This document shows, piece after piece, positions 23,318-33,473 of a stretch of DNA of 64,000 nucleotides. Source of the DNA: Budorcas taxicolor. Its lineage: Eukaryota > Chordata > Mammalia > Artiodactyla > Bovidae. Each line of letters starts with the position of its first letter. Positions within the stretch are counted from its first letter, which is position 1. The position numbers and the translations under genes were made by a program. Below the pieces are notes generated by a model. It ran no database searches and was not told the DNA's origin. It worked only from the letters and a program-made list of their open reading frames with translations. The stretch spans positions 66,028,001-66,092,000 of the forward strand of contig NC_068926.1 in NCBI RefSeq assembly GCF_023091745.1, in the 5' to 3' direction.

Positions 23318-23589
23318 CTTGAGGCAGGATTTCAGTTTCCCGGCCAGAGACTGGCGTCAGGCGGTGGTGGCGAGAGTGCAGAATCCTAGTGACCATACCA
23401 CCCGGGCCAGTGGCCAGTGACGAGGCCCTGGCCCGTGGGCTTTGTAGACGTGAATTTTAATGAAGAAATGGGAAGTAGTAAAATGGATAAAGCACTTATT
23501 AGGAGGAAAAAGAGTATGTGTGCATAGACACAGGCCAGCGGACTCAGAGAGGAGCCACGCCCTCAGTCATTTGAGTCATTTCATGGTCT

Positions 23590-23797
23590 TGATGCAGTAG
23601 CTAAGTCACATCTGACTCTTCTGTGGCCCCATTGACTGTAGCCCGCCAGGCTGCTCTGTCTGTGGCATTTCTGAGGCAGAATACTGGAGTGGATTGCCAT
23701 GCCCTTCTGCAGGGGATCTTCCTGACCCAGGGGTCAAACCCGGGTCTCCTGTGTTGTAGGCAGACTCTTCGCCGCTGAGCCACCTGGGAAGCCCCTT
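23590..23797 (-). mobile_element. Bov-tA SINE
   Basis: 'agtcacatctgactcttctg' to 'ctgagccacctgggaagccc'. Confidence 0.92.
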
Positions 23798-24189
23798 GAA
23801 TCACTTATGTGGGGCATATGTTCCGGGTTTCCTTGGACCAGTCGTCTTGCTTTGTCCGGCTCAGCATCCTCCTGCTGCCGGTACAGCAGGGTCCTCCCAA
23901 GTGTGCGTTTCTTAGCCAAGATGGAGTTTAGTGAAGAATCCTCTGGGTTGGTTGACCTCACCTACTGTGGAGGCCCCCTCCCTTTTATCTCCAAAGAGCC
24001 TTTCTGTGTGCGTATAGTTGGGAAGTTCTCCTTAACCTCAGAGTTGAGAAATATGTGGTCTCATATCTGGGAAGGGCTCAGCCCCTCTTGCTATTTTGTC
24101 TTGGAGTATCGGTCCACAGGGATGAACTCCAGTGGCTCAGCCTGGGTCCCAGCTGTTTCCTGCCTCAGTATTAAGTTGAATCATGTGCA
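23798..24189. other. Unique intergenic sequence
   Basis: An open frame of 135 aa (23807-24214, +) covers it, but has no recognised domain and runs into a Bov-tA, so it is not called a gene. Confidence 0.4.
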
Positions 24190-24404
24190 TAAGTGTGTGC
24201 TCAGCCATGTCTGACTCTTTGCAGCCCCATGGACTGTAGCCCACCACAGTCCTCTGTCTATGGAATTTTCTAGGCAAGAATACTTGAGTGGTTTGTCATT
24301 GCCTTCTCCAGGGTATCTTCCCAACCCAGGGATCGAACCTGAGTCTCTTGTGTCTCCTGCATTGGCAGGCAGATTTTGTACCACTGCTCCACCTGGGGAG
24401 CCTT
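24190..24404 (-). mobile_element. Bov-tA SINE
   Basis: 'cagccatgtctgactctttg' to 'ccactgctccacctggggag'. Confidence 0.92.
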
Positions 24405-24499
24405 AGTTGAGCTGCCATTTTTAATGGGTCCAAAAAAAGCAGTTCATAATTAAAAAGAAAAAAAAAAAGACTTTAATAAGCACTAATGACCATGTGGGG

Positions 24500-24601
24500 G
24501 GAAAAAAAAAAAACTGGAACTGTATGACTTGTGGGGATGGAACACGGTACTTTGGAAAACAGTTTGGCAATTCCTAGCAATTTAAAACATGGATTTACCA
24601 T
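24500..24601 (+). mobile_element. L1 fragment
   Basis: 'actttggaaaacagtttggc', 'aattcctagcaatttaaaac', which is L1 3'-region sequence. It precedes the larger L1 in an order that does not fit one element, so it is a separate copy or a rearranged piece. Confidence 0.55.
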
Positions 24602-24797
24602 GCCTGCGTGCTTAATCATTCAATCATGTCCGACTCTTTGCAACCCCATGGACTGTAGCCCTCCAGGCTCCCCTGTCCGTGGGGATTCTCTAGGCAAGAA
24701 CACTGGAGTGGGTTGCCATGCCCTCCTCCAGGGGATCTTGCCAACCCAGGGATCGAACCCAGGTCTCTTATGTCTCCTGCAGTGGTAGATAGGTTCT
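24602..24797 (-). mobile_element. Bov-tA SINE
   Basis: 'caatcatgtccgactctttg' to 'tctcctgcagtggtagatag'. The last part of the head is missing. Confidence 0.92.
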
Positions 24798-24943
24798 AGC
24801 AAATCAAATCTGACAATATATATAAAAAGAATAATACACTGTGACTAAGTGTGGTGTGTACTAGATATTCAGGACTGATTTCAGATTTGAAAAGTCAATA
24901 AATGGAATTTGCTATATTAAGGAATTAAAAAAAGGAAAATTAA

Positions 24944-25236
24944 GAGGACTTCTATGGTGGCCCAGTGGTTAAGAATCCACCTTGCCATGCAGGAGACGCT
25001 GGTTCCATCCCTGGCAAGGGAACTAAGATCTCATGAGCCGAAAGCAACTTCAGCCCGAGTCCCGCGCCTGCGGAAGCCCATGTGCCCGGGAGCCCCCTGC
25101 CACAGTTAGAGAGTCCGTGTGTCATAAAGACTCCCTGAAAGAGACCCTCTCATCATAGGAAAGACCCACACGACGCAATGAAGGTCCCACGCGCCACAGC
25201 TAAGACGGACACAGCCAAATAAATAAATACTGTTTC
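24944..25236 (+). mobile_element. CHR SINE with TSD
   Basis: 'ggcccagtggttaagaatcc' to 'acagccaaataaataaatac'. The A-rich TSD 'aaaaaaggaaaattaa' (up to 24943) is repeated as 'aaaaaaggcaaattaa' (25237-25252). Confidence 0.88.
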
Positions 25237-25714
25237 AAAAAAGGCAAATTAAACGAACTTCTCAGCTGATGCAGAAAAGCATCTGACAAAATTCAATATC
25301 CATTCCTAATAAAACAGTCTTCATCAAATCAGGAATAGAAAGAAATTTTTTTAACCTGATGAAAGGTGTCTACCAAAAAAACCCTACAAATAACAGCGCC
25401 CTTAATGGTGACAGACTGAGTGCTTCTCTTCTTAGACGGGGAACGAAGCAAGGTGTCCACACTCGTCATGTCCGTCTGTCATTTTGCCTGAAGCTCTCTT
25501 CAAGGCAGTGAAGAAGGGGAAAAACATTAAAGGCGTATAGATTGTAAAGGAGGAAATGAAACCAACAGTATTTGCTGAATGCATGATGGTCTCCATAGAA
25601 AGTCCTAAAGATTTTGCAAAGGAATCCTTAGGAATCCTCAAAGAAGCTACTAGAAGTAATAAGTGAAATTAACAAGGTTCATATACAAAAAATGAATTGC
25701 ATCTCTATAAACTA

Positions 25715-26135
25715 GGTTTTTCCAGGAGTCATGTATGGATGTGAGTGTTGGACCATAAAGAAGGCTGTGTGCCAAAGAATTGATGCTTTCAAATTGTGGT
25801 GCTGGAGAAGGCTCTTAAGAGGTCCTTGGACTGCAAGCAGATCAAACCAGTCCATCCTAAAGGAAATCAGTCCTGAATACTCATTGGAAGGACTGACGCT
25901 GAAGCTGAAACTCTAATATATGGCCACATGATGCAAAGAGCCAACTCACTGGAAAAGGCCCTGATGCTGGGAAAGATGAAAGGTGGGAGGAGAAAGGGGA
26001 GGCAGAGATGAGATGGTTTGATAGCATCACCGACTCAGTGGACATGAATGTGAGCAGATCCAGGAGACAGTGAAGGACAAGGAAGCCTGTCATACTACAG
26101 TCCATGGGGTTGCAAAGAGTCGGACATAACTGAGT
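25715..26135 (+). mobile_element. BovB LINE 3' end
   Basis: 'tttttccaggagtcatgtat' to 'gtcggacataactgagtgac'. 5'-truncated, inserted in the L1 ORF2 relic. Confidence 0.92.
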
Positions 26136-26997
26136 GACTGAAAAATAACAAACAACAAAACTGGGAACAACTCTTTGGAAGCTGAAGTTAATTAATGCTA
26201 CCACTATAGCATCAAAAATGTGAAATTCTTCAGGATAAGTTTAGCAAAAAGTATTTAAGACCTCTGAGAACTATAAAATATTGCTGAAAGAAGTTAAAGA
26301 AGGCATGAATAAACAGGAAGATAAACCACGTTTATGAGTCAGAACGTTCAATATTGTTAAGATGTCAGCACTGTCCACATTGATCTATAGATTCAGTTCA
26401 ATCCCAATTAAAACCTCAGAAGGACTTTTTTGCAGAAATTTATAAGGCGAGTATATAATTCATATGGAAAAGCAAAGGACGTAGAAGAGCAAAAATCATT
26501 TTGAAAAAGACCAAGTTGAAGACCTACATTGCTTGATTTTAACATGCATTATAAGGTTACAGTAATCAAGACAGTATCAGTTTGGTATTGACATGAAGAT
26601 AGACATTTAGATCAATGGAACAGAATAAAGGGTTGAGAAATAGGCCCACATATGTATGACTAATTGATTTCCAGTGGTGTTGCCAAGGCAATTCCACGGG
26701 GGAATGGACAGTCTTTTCATTAAATAGTTCTAAAACAACTGGATGGCTATGTGCAAAATAAATAAATAAGTGAAAGAAACTTGACTCAGTGCAAATCAGA
26801 TACAAAAATTACTCAGAAGAGATCATAGACCTAAAGGCAAGAGCTGAAATTATTAAAAGTTCAGGAGAGAAATTAGGAAAAAAATCTCTATTGGCTTGAA
26901 TTTCACAAAAGTTCAAAAAATATGATGTAAAAAATAACAAACTGTAAAAGATCATATCAGTTGGATAAGATCGAAATTCAAACACTCTGTTCTTTAA

Positions 26998-27026
26998 GAT
27001 ACACTTAAGATATGCTTAAGTGTATC
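26998..27026. repeat. 12-bp fold-back at an L1/BovB junction
   Basis: GATACACTTAAG (26998-27009), a 5-nt spacer, then its exact reverse complement CTTAAGTGTATC (27015-27026). The left arm reads as L1 sequence; the right arm lies between L1 and the 5' end of the BovB. Confidence 0.92.
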
Positions 27027-27565
27027 TATCGTCTTCCTTGGAAGAAAAGCTATGATCAACCTATTAAAAAGCATATTAAAAAGCAGAGACATTACTTTGC
27101 CAATAAAGGTCCGTCTAGTCAAAGCTATGGTTTTTCCAGTAGTCATGTATGGATGTGAGAGTTGGACTATAAAGCGAGCTGAGTGCTGAAGAACTGATGC
27201 TTTTGAACTGTGGTGTTGGAGAAGACTCTTTTGAGTCCCTTGGACTGCAAGGAGATCCAACCAGTCCATCCTAAAGGAAATCAGTCCTGAATATCCATTG
27301 CAAGGACTGAGGCTGAAACTGAAACTCCAATATTTTGGCCACCTGATGCAAAGTGCCGACTCATTTGAAAAGACCCTGATGCTGGGAAAGATTGAGGACA
27401 GGAGGAGAAGGGGATGACAGAGGATGAAATGGTTGGATAGAATCACCGACTCAACGGACATGAGTTTGAGCAGGCTCCAGGAGCTGGTGATGGACAGGGA
27501 AGCCCAGTGTGCTGCAGTCCATGGGGTCACGAAGAGTTGGACACGACTGAGCAACTGGACTGATG
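27027..27565 (+). mobile_element. BovB LINE 3' part
   Basis: Starts near 'cttccttggaagaaaagcta', runs through 'tcatgtatggatgtgagagt' to 'gagttggacacgactgagca'. 5'-truncated, with stops in all long frames. L1 resumes at 'gaaaatgagaagccacacca'. Confidence 0.92.
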
Positions 27566-28345
27566 AAAATGAGAAGCCACACCACAAACTGAGAGGAAAT
27601 ATTTAGAGAACAAATAGCCAGCAAAAGTTTTTTTCTCTGGAATATATGAAGAATTCTTACAACACAATAATTTAAAAACATAAAAACAAACTTTAAATAG
27701 GCAAAAGAACTAAACATACATCAAAGAAGATATTTGGATAGCAAGTAAACATGTGAAAGGATACACATCATCATTAGTCATTAAGGAAATGAAAATTAAA
27801 ACTACCACACACCCACTGTATGGCTTAAATGAGAAAATTGAATTATACCAAGTGTTGGCATGGATGTTAAGCAACTGGGACTCTTAGAAGCTCCTGGAGG
27901 ATATGCAAAATGATGCAACCACTTTGGAAAGCCATCGTGTTGTTCCTAATTAGTTAAACACACACCTACTGTCTGATACAGCTGTTCCGCTCCTAAGAAT
28001 TTACTTAAGAGAAATGAAAACATGCCTCACCAACACTTGTAAACAAATTCTTGAAGCAGCTTCATTTGTAATAGCCAAAAAGTAAACAACCCGAATGCCC
28101 ATCACACAGGTATGTCCATTAAGAAAAACTGCGATGTTTCTATATCAACGCAGTACTACCGGCCTTTTGATACTTCTCATTCATCTAGTATATTTCAGCA
28201 CTTTCCTTGAAGCATCAGATTACAGGGAAAGTCTCCCTGATGTCAGAGGATTTAAAATAAAACACTCCCACCCCAGGCCTTGGTACCCTCCATACCTACG
28301 ACCCGTGTCTTTATCCTGATTGAGGGATACAGTCACATTTCCATA

Positions 28346-28640
28346 GTCAGGTGGGGTTTTTTTTTGCTTGTTTCTGGAGTATAATTGCTTTACAAAGTTG
28401 TGTTGGTTTCTGCCATACGGGAAGTGAATCAGTGATGTGTACACATACACCCCCTCCTTCTTGGACCTCCCTCCTGCCCATCCGCCCATCCCACCCACCC
28501 AGGTTATCACAGAGCTTCCTGCCCTTTGTAACAGGCTGCCACTAGCTCTCTGTCCGCATGCGGTAGTGTGTGTATGAATCTCCCAGTTCATTCCACCCTC
28601 TCCTTCCCCCGCTGTGTTCACATGGCCGTTCTCTGTCCGG
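28346..28640 (-). mobile_element. L1 LINE 3' end
   Basis: Poly-T then 'ggagtataattgctttacaa', 'gttgtgttggtttctgccat', 'aagtgaatcagtgatgtgta', which is antisense ruminant L1 3' UTR. 28166-28345 just before it holds nothing I recognise. Confidence 0.75.
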
Positions 28641-28746
28641 TGTAATCAGGTCATTCTATTCATTTCAATATATCTTGTTTCTTAAGGAGATAAGTAAGCA
28701 TGATTATATCTTCAAACTTTGCTAAATGGGAAAAAAAGATGTTTTT

Positions 28747-28770
28747 GTGTTTTGTTTTGTTTTGTTTTGT
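28747..28770. repeat. (TTTTG)n short tandem repeat
   Basis: Four to five TTTTG units. Confidence 0.9.
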
Positions 28771-28934
28771 CTAACCAAGCATAGGAATTTTGACTTGGGA
28801 AATACGGTTACCAGACTTGGTTTAGATCCCTACTTTACCTTCTTGTGGTGTGTCTTTTTCCTCATTTTGAATTCCCAGAGTCATAATATCATCTCCTCCT
28901 TTTGTCTCCTTTGGGGAGAGGTCACATATTTATA

Positions 28935-29005
28935 TGGGGCTTTCCTGGTGGCTCAGATGGTAAAGAATCTGCCCGTGATGCACGAGATCTGGGTTTGAAC
29001 ACATA
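28935..29005 (+). mobile_element. Bov-tA head fragment
   Basis: 'gggctttcctggtggctcag', 'atggtaaagaatctgcccgt', stopping after 'gagatctgggtttgaac'. Confidence 0.85.
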
Positions 29006-29210
29006 TTAATATAAGATAATGTGGGTTCAAAACCTGGCTCTTCCACTTACTAGCTGTGTGACCTTGTGTGGATTACTCAACCTCTCTGTGCTTCAGTTTT
29101 TTCATTTGGAAAATGGTGATCATCAGAGTATTAGCTCCTGGAGCTGTTAAGAGCATAGAAAGCTCTTAGCATTGGGCATGTAAGCAATCAATAAATATTT
29201 GCTTTTCTTA
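29006..29210 (+). mobile_element. MIR SINE
   Basis: 'cacttactagctgtgtgacc', 'caacctctctgtgcttcagt', 'gtaagcaatcaataaatatt'. Confidence 0.85.
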
Positions 29211-29429
29211 GGACATGAACCCAGGATCAGGAAAAGTTTTAAAGGTGTGATTCGCCTTCGCACACTGTCTTATAAAGGTCAATTTTAATAGATGACCCTC
29301 CAGATAGCGATTGTGTTTTAACACAGGCTTATTTTAGGAAGCAGATTCTAACCAGAATTTCAGGCCTGATCAAATGGTGCCAGGTGGAAGGGGGCTGAGG
29401 GAAGGCTTTATTTTCTGGGACCAGATTGT

Positions 29430-29570
29430 GTCCTAATCACAATATACATCAGAGCTACACGAGAATCTCCTTAAAATCAGCATCTCTGAGGGATGAGCCT
29501 GGGAATCTGCATTGTAACAAACCCTCCAGATAATTATTATTCTGAGAAAGTTGGAGAATCCCTGCCTAGA
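29430..29570. mobile_element. MER5-like hAT element
   Basis: 'cctccagataattattattc', 'gagcctgggaatctgcattg', 'cagagctacacgagaatctc' match the MER5 order in a degraded form. Confidence 0.5.
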
Positions 29571-30340
29571 GAATGCCCATAGAATAGAAACTCCTTTTCC
29601 AATCTCTCTTGCTGTTACATTCTTATATCCTTGTCTCCCCAGTTTCTTTACTTTTGTTGGGAGGGACGGGGAGTAATGTTTAAAAAAAAAAAAAAAACCC
29701 ACCAAACTTAATTACCTGGAAATTCTATTTTCTTCCTATTTTGTTCTTCTCAGAACTTGTATAGATGCATTTTTAAATTTTATACCTCTGTGGGAATGTA
29801 TGTATAGAATTTTGTACCCGGCATCTAATTAGCATTATGCCATCTGTATTATTTCATCCTGCTACATTTTTTTCTGATGCCTTCTCTTCCTCCCCTCTTG
29901 CTTCTCTGTCCAGGTGACCATCTAAGCTGGCTAGCTGGGTAAATGCCTGTGTCCACACGCCTCTCATCTTAATTCAAATACGTAGTTACAGACATTGAAT
30001 TTGAGGAGCTTGATATAGCTTTGGTGTCTCCTATTGGATGTACTTCACAAGCATTCTGGAATATTTTTTCCTGTAAGCTAAATGAATAAATAAAGGAGGT
30101 GGTTCATCTGTGCCAGTGCTTAAAATTCGTATAAGATCTCTATAGTGAAGTTTGCTTTATGTTAATGAGGATTATATTTACTCTTTAGCCCCACCTGCAA
30201 TTATTGGGTAAACTCAGGTCACCTTAGGCTGTTACCGCCAAGAGTGCCTGTCAGTAACAGAGGGTGTGCCTGAAATACCAAGTACCTGGGAGCGTGTGAC
30301 TTTTTCCCTCTTCTAGCAGAGGGCAGCTCTGGCCGGCAAG
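29571..30340. other. Unique intergenic sequence
   Basis: AT-rich with a poly-A run at 29682-29696. 29740-29880 may be a degraded LINE piece. No gene. Confidence 0.4.
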
Positions 30341-30344
30341 GTGG

Positions 30345-30376
30345 GTTCCGATCATATAGGTTACTGTGATCGGAAC
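30345..30376. repeat. Perfect 10-bp inverted repeat
   Basis: GTTCCGATCA (30345-30354), a 12-nt loop, and TGATCGGAAC (30367-30376). It sits just upstream of a MIR core. Confidence 0.9.
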
Positions 30377-30430
30377 TTCCCCCTGAGCCTCAGTTGTTGC
30401 ATCTGTAAAAGATGGTTATTAAGCTTGAGC
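30377..30430 (+). mobile_element. MIR core fragment
   Basis: 'ccctgagcctcagttgttgc', 'atctgtaaaagatggttatt'. Confidence 0.6.
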
Positions 30431-30439
30431 AGCATTCCT

Positions 30440-30620
30440 CTCAGAGAACCCTGTGGACCACCCTGTTCAGAATCACCATTGTACTACTTAAAATGCAGTT
30501 TGCCAGGCCGCATCCTCAGCCCATTGAACCACAACCTTCATGGGAAAGGGCCCTGGAGCCTGCATGTTCATGGAGTCCCACAGTTGGATCCCACGGGCTA
30601 TTAAAGGTTGGGAATGAGCG
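30440..30620 (+). mobile_element. MER5A-like hAT element
   Basis: 'ccctgtggaccaccctgttc', 'agaatcaccattgtactact', 'ttaaaatgcagtttgccagg' follow the MER5A order (ggaccagcagcatcagcatc... ttagaaatgcaa). Confidence 0.5.
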
Positions 30621-30774
30621 AGCCCTGTGGTTGAATGTCCTGGCAGTTGATCTCCAAGCTCCTCTGTGTTCTTCCTCAGGCAGGGCGAAGTTAACCAGAC
30701 TTGCCCGTGTGGTCCTCACCTGCCCTGCCAGAGCTTCACCATCCAATGTAGGCAAGAGAACAGTCCGGGTCCTG

Positions 30775-30846
30775 GTATTGGGCTGGCCAAGAAATTTGTT
30801 CAAGTTTTCCCATAACAATTTACAAAAAGCCAAATTAACTTTTAGA
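30775..30846. mobile_element. Mariner-type MITE
   Basis: 'ggtattgggctggccaagaa', 'atttgttcaagttttcccat' and 'ccaaattaacttttag' resemble the miniature mariner of ruminants ('ttgggttggccaaaaagttc') with its inverted end, about 72 bp. Confidence 0.6.
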
Positions 30847-30979
30847 GAAAAGGGAATAAGACCTAGCACATAGTAAGTGTTCAGTGAATATTCAGTAAAT
30901 GACGTGGGCATGATACTTGGTTCAGCTTTAACCTTAGAACCAAGGCTTTCCTGGGAAGAGTTAGGGCTCCAAGAACTAT

Positions 30980-30981
<2 letters not shown>

Positions 30982-31026
<45 letters not shown>
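30982..31026. repeat. (AC)n microsatellite
   Basis: About 22 uninterrupted AC units, followed by a few AC-rich imperfect units to 31036. Likely polymorphic. Confidence 0.98.
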
Positions 31027-31027
<1 letters not shown>

Positions 31028-31109
31028 TACACACATCCCACCCCATCGCACCCCAAACCAGCCAAATGGCAAATTGCACCCGGAATCTGGGAAAAGCCTT
31101 CGACAAGTC

Positions 31110-31440
31110 ATCTTAGAATAGTAACAGCTTCTGTCCCAGGCAGTGCTGTCACAGGCAGCTTAATTATGGTAATTAGGAGCCACATTAAAACATGATTATA
31201 ACATAAAATTGAAATTAGTCGTATAACACATCCAAATTTTTCGGTATGCTTATTGATTTTCTTCCCCTGTTAGTCGGAGGGCTGCAGTAAATTCAGATAG
31301 ATCTGGTACAATTAAAATGGAGCCCGTAAATGCTAGTGAAAATTTTAATTAGCATCTGTCTTTTGTTAAGGACAATGAAGTGGGGATGTATATATTTATG
31401 GGGAACATAATCAGGGTGTTTGTGTTTCTTTTCTGGATCC
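31110..31440. other. AT-rich, repeat-free candidate conserved element
   Basis: No repeat seen. Dense homeodomain-type TAATTA/ATTAG cores: 'cttaattatggtaattagga', 'gaaattagtcg', 'attttaattagc'. This composition is common in conserved non-coding enhancers, but conservation cannot be judged here. Confidence 0.35.
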
Positions 31441-31639
31441 TAGGTGGGGCAGGCCACGCTGTTCTCACTCCTTTTTAAGAACTGTTTCAAAGAAGGATGA
31501 AAGTTGTGTAGACATCTAAGAAATTCCTAAAGAGGAAGTGGATGGTTTAAGGAAAAACAATTAGTTAAACTTGGTGATTGGAGGTATGTGGACAAAAAGA
31601 CCAACTGAATTGTCTTTTCTGTAGGACAGAGTGGCTTTG

Positions 31640-31860
31640 AACTTGGTAAGCTATGCATCCACATCTTAACTCTACTATTTACTAGCCATGTGACATTGAG
31701 CAGTTTTGTTTGGCCTCTCTGAGCCTCAGTTTCCTCATCTGCAAAATGGAAATAATGGTAGAACCCATCTCACATGGTGACTGAGAGGATTAATGAGATT
31801 ATACATTTTTCAACTGAAGTCCCACGGTAATAATTAGGAGTTGTTATCAGCAGTAGCAGC
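31640..31860 (+). mobile_element. MIR SINE
   Basis: 'ctactatttactagccatgt', 'ctctgagcctcagtttcctc', 'atctgcaaaatggaaataat'. Confidence 0.88.
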
Positions 31861-31959
31861 ATCACTGCCATCATCTTTATCACCATTAGCATCATTTTTG
31901 TCATTTTCATCCAGTGAAGAGAGGGCTCTTGTAATGCCTGCCATGTCTCTGGTGAGCTT

Positions 31960-32160
31960 CATGGTGTAGGGGAAAGTCTATGAGTTTTGCTTCAGGTAAC
32001 CCTCTAATCTGTGCCACTTATAAGATATTCAGTCTCAGGCAAGTCATTGTATTTCTTTCCTTATTTGTAAAATGAGCGAAATTTTTAAGGGGATGTTGGG
32101 AATGTGATGAGGGATGCAGGCTGTGCCTGGCACGGAGCTAGCTGTTTGAACCATGTTGAT
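31960..32160 (+). mobile_element. MIR SINE
   Basis: 'tctcaggcaagtcattgtat', 'cttatttgtaaaatgagcga', 'gctgtgcctggcacggagct'. Confidence 0.75.
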
Positions 32161-32179
32161 TCTCCAACCTGAATATCTA

Positions 32180-32725
32180 GTTCCATCCTCTCAACAGATT
32201 GCTGTGGTGGTGGCGTGGCTCAGACATGTCTAGAATATAAAATCAAGAATCTCCAGGTGTCAAATCACAGCCTTCACTCAGAGGATTTTCTGCACTGCCT
32301 CCTGACGGTGGTTCATGTCCCACCGTCATAGCTTTAGTTACCAGGAAGTTTTTCTGCCATCTGTATATATGGATGAGATAATAGAGCCCATCAAATATTC
32401 CATGTGGTCCTCTGCATTTCCCAGGCTCCCTTGCAGTTGGGGTGAGGTCATGTGATTCCTTCTGACCAATAAACTGTGAGTAGAAATATGTCACTTCTGT
32501 TTGGAGGCAATGAAAGAGTGGTGGCTGGAAAACTACATGTAGAGATAACAAGACGGCAAGATGGAAGTTACTTAGATCATCCCTGCAGGGAGGACAGCTG
32601 TCCTGGAGAGCAAATCCCCTGGGACCTTTGTGAGTTGAAAAGGACCCATCATTGCATTAAGTTACTAGAAGTTTGAGGCTTCTTTGTTACAGCAGTGTAA
32701 CCAAGCTTATGCTGATTAATACAGT
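32180..32725 (+). mobile_element. Old LTR-like element, family unresolved
   Basis: 'ttgcagttggggtgaggtca', 'tgtgattccttctgaccaat', and an end 'cttctttgttacagcagtgt', 'tgctgattaatacag' typical of ancient mammalian LTRs (ERVL/MaLR group) or similar. Non-coding. Confidence 0.4.
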
Positions 32726-33103
32726 GATTGTTCTCCGCCATCAAGGGTTGTGCTTCTTGCTCTAAAGGCACTAACGGCGTGTTGGCCATTGGCCATTCCC
32801 AGACTGACTGGTGGACCTTTCTTTCCAGAACCGGTTTTAAATAGACTGGAGGGGATCTGGGTCTTCTAAGTTCAGAGATTTGCCATAATGCTCACGCCCA
32901 TCTGTGCACCCTGCAGCTGGCCCCTTGCTGTCCAGATAGTTCAGGTGGTTGAGACAAAGAAATGTGGAAAACTCAGAACTCTGGAGTCCTTACATGGGCC
33001 ATTCACAGCCACACAGGCTGCTACTGGGGCACCCAGTGGATTAGGCAGGTCAGTTATCACGGGCATCCACTGCTTTCCCCTAACCAGGACTCACACTCAT
33101 CTC

Positions 33104-33440
33104 CATTTTTAAATTTGTTTATTTGGCAGGGAGGAAGGGCTGTGCTGGGTCTGCATTGCTGTGTGGGATTTCCTCTAGTTGTGGCGGGTGGGAACCACTC
33201 TCTGGTTGCAATGCTCAGTGACTTGTTGCAGAGCCTGGGCTGTAGGGTGCGTGGGCTTCAGTAGCTGGGGTGCAAGGGCTCAGTGGGTGTGGCTCTCCGG
33301 GTCTAGATCACAGACTCAGTAGTTGTGGTGCATGAGATTAGTTGCTCCACAGCATGTGGGATCTTCCCGGATTGGGGATAGAACCCATGGCCCCCACACC
33401 AGCAGGTGGATTCTTTACTACTGAGCCACCAGGGAAGCCA
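33104..33440 (-). mobile_element. CHR SINE
   Basis: 'gggctgtgctgggtctgcat' to 'actgagccaccagggaagcc'. Near full length. Confidence 0.92.
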
Positions 33441-33473
33441 CAGGATTCATCTTCATTTTGGCATCAACACATA

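Larger units (their letters stand above)
24798..28165 (+). mobile_element. L1M-type ORF2 relic, split by three insertions
   Basis: Collinear L1 ORF2 pieces at 24798-24943, 25253-25714, 26136-26997 and 27566-28165. Landmarks are 'atgcagaaaagcatctgaca', 'gaaagaagttaaagaaggca', 'gttacagtaatcaagacagt', 'ggaatggacagtcttttcat', 'tcattagtcattaaggaaat' and 'tttgtaatagccaaaaagta'. It encodes no intact protein. Insertions: CHR, BovB, BovB. Confidence 0.88.
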
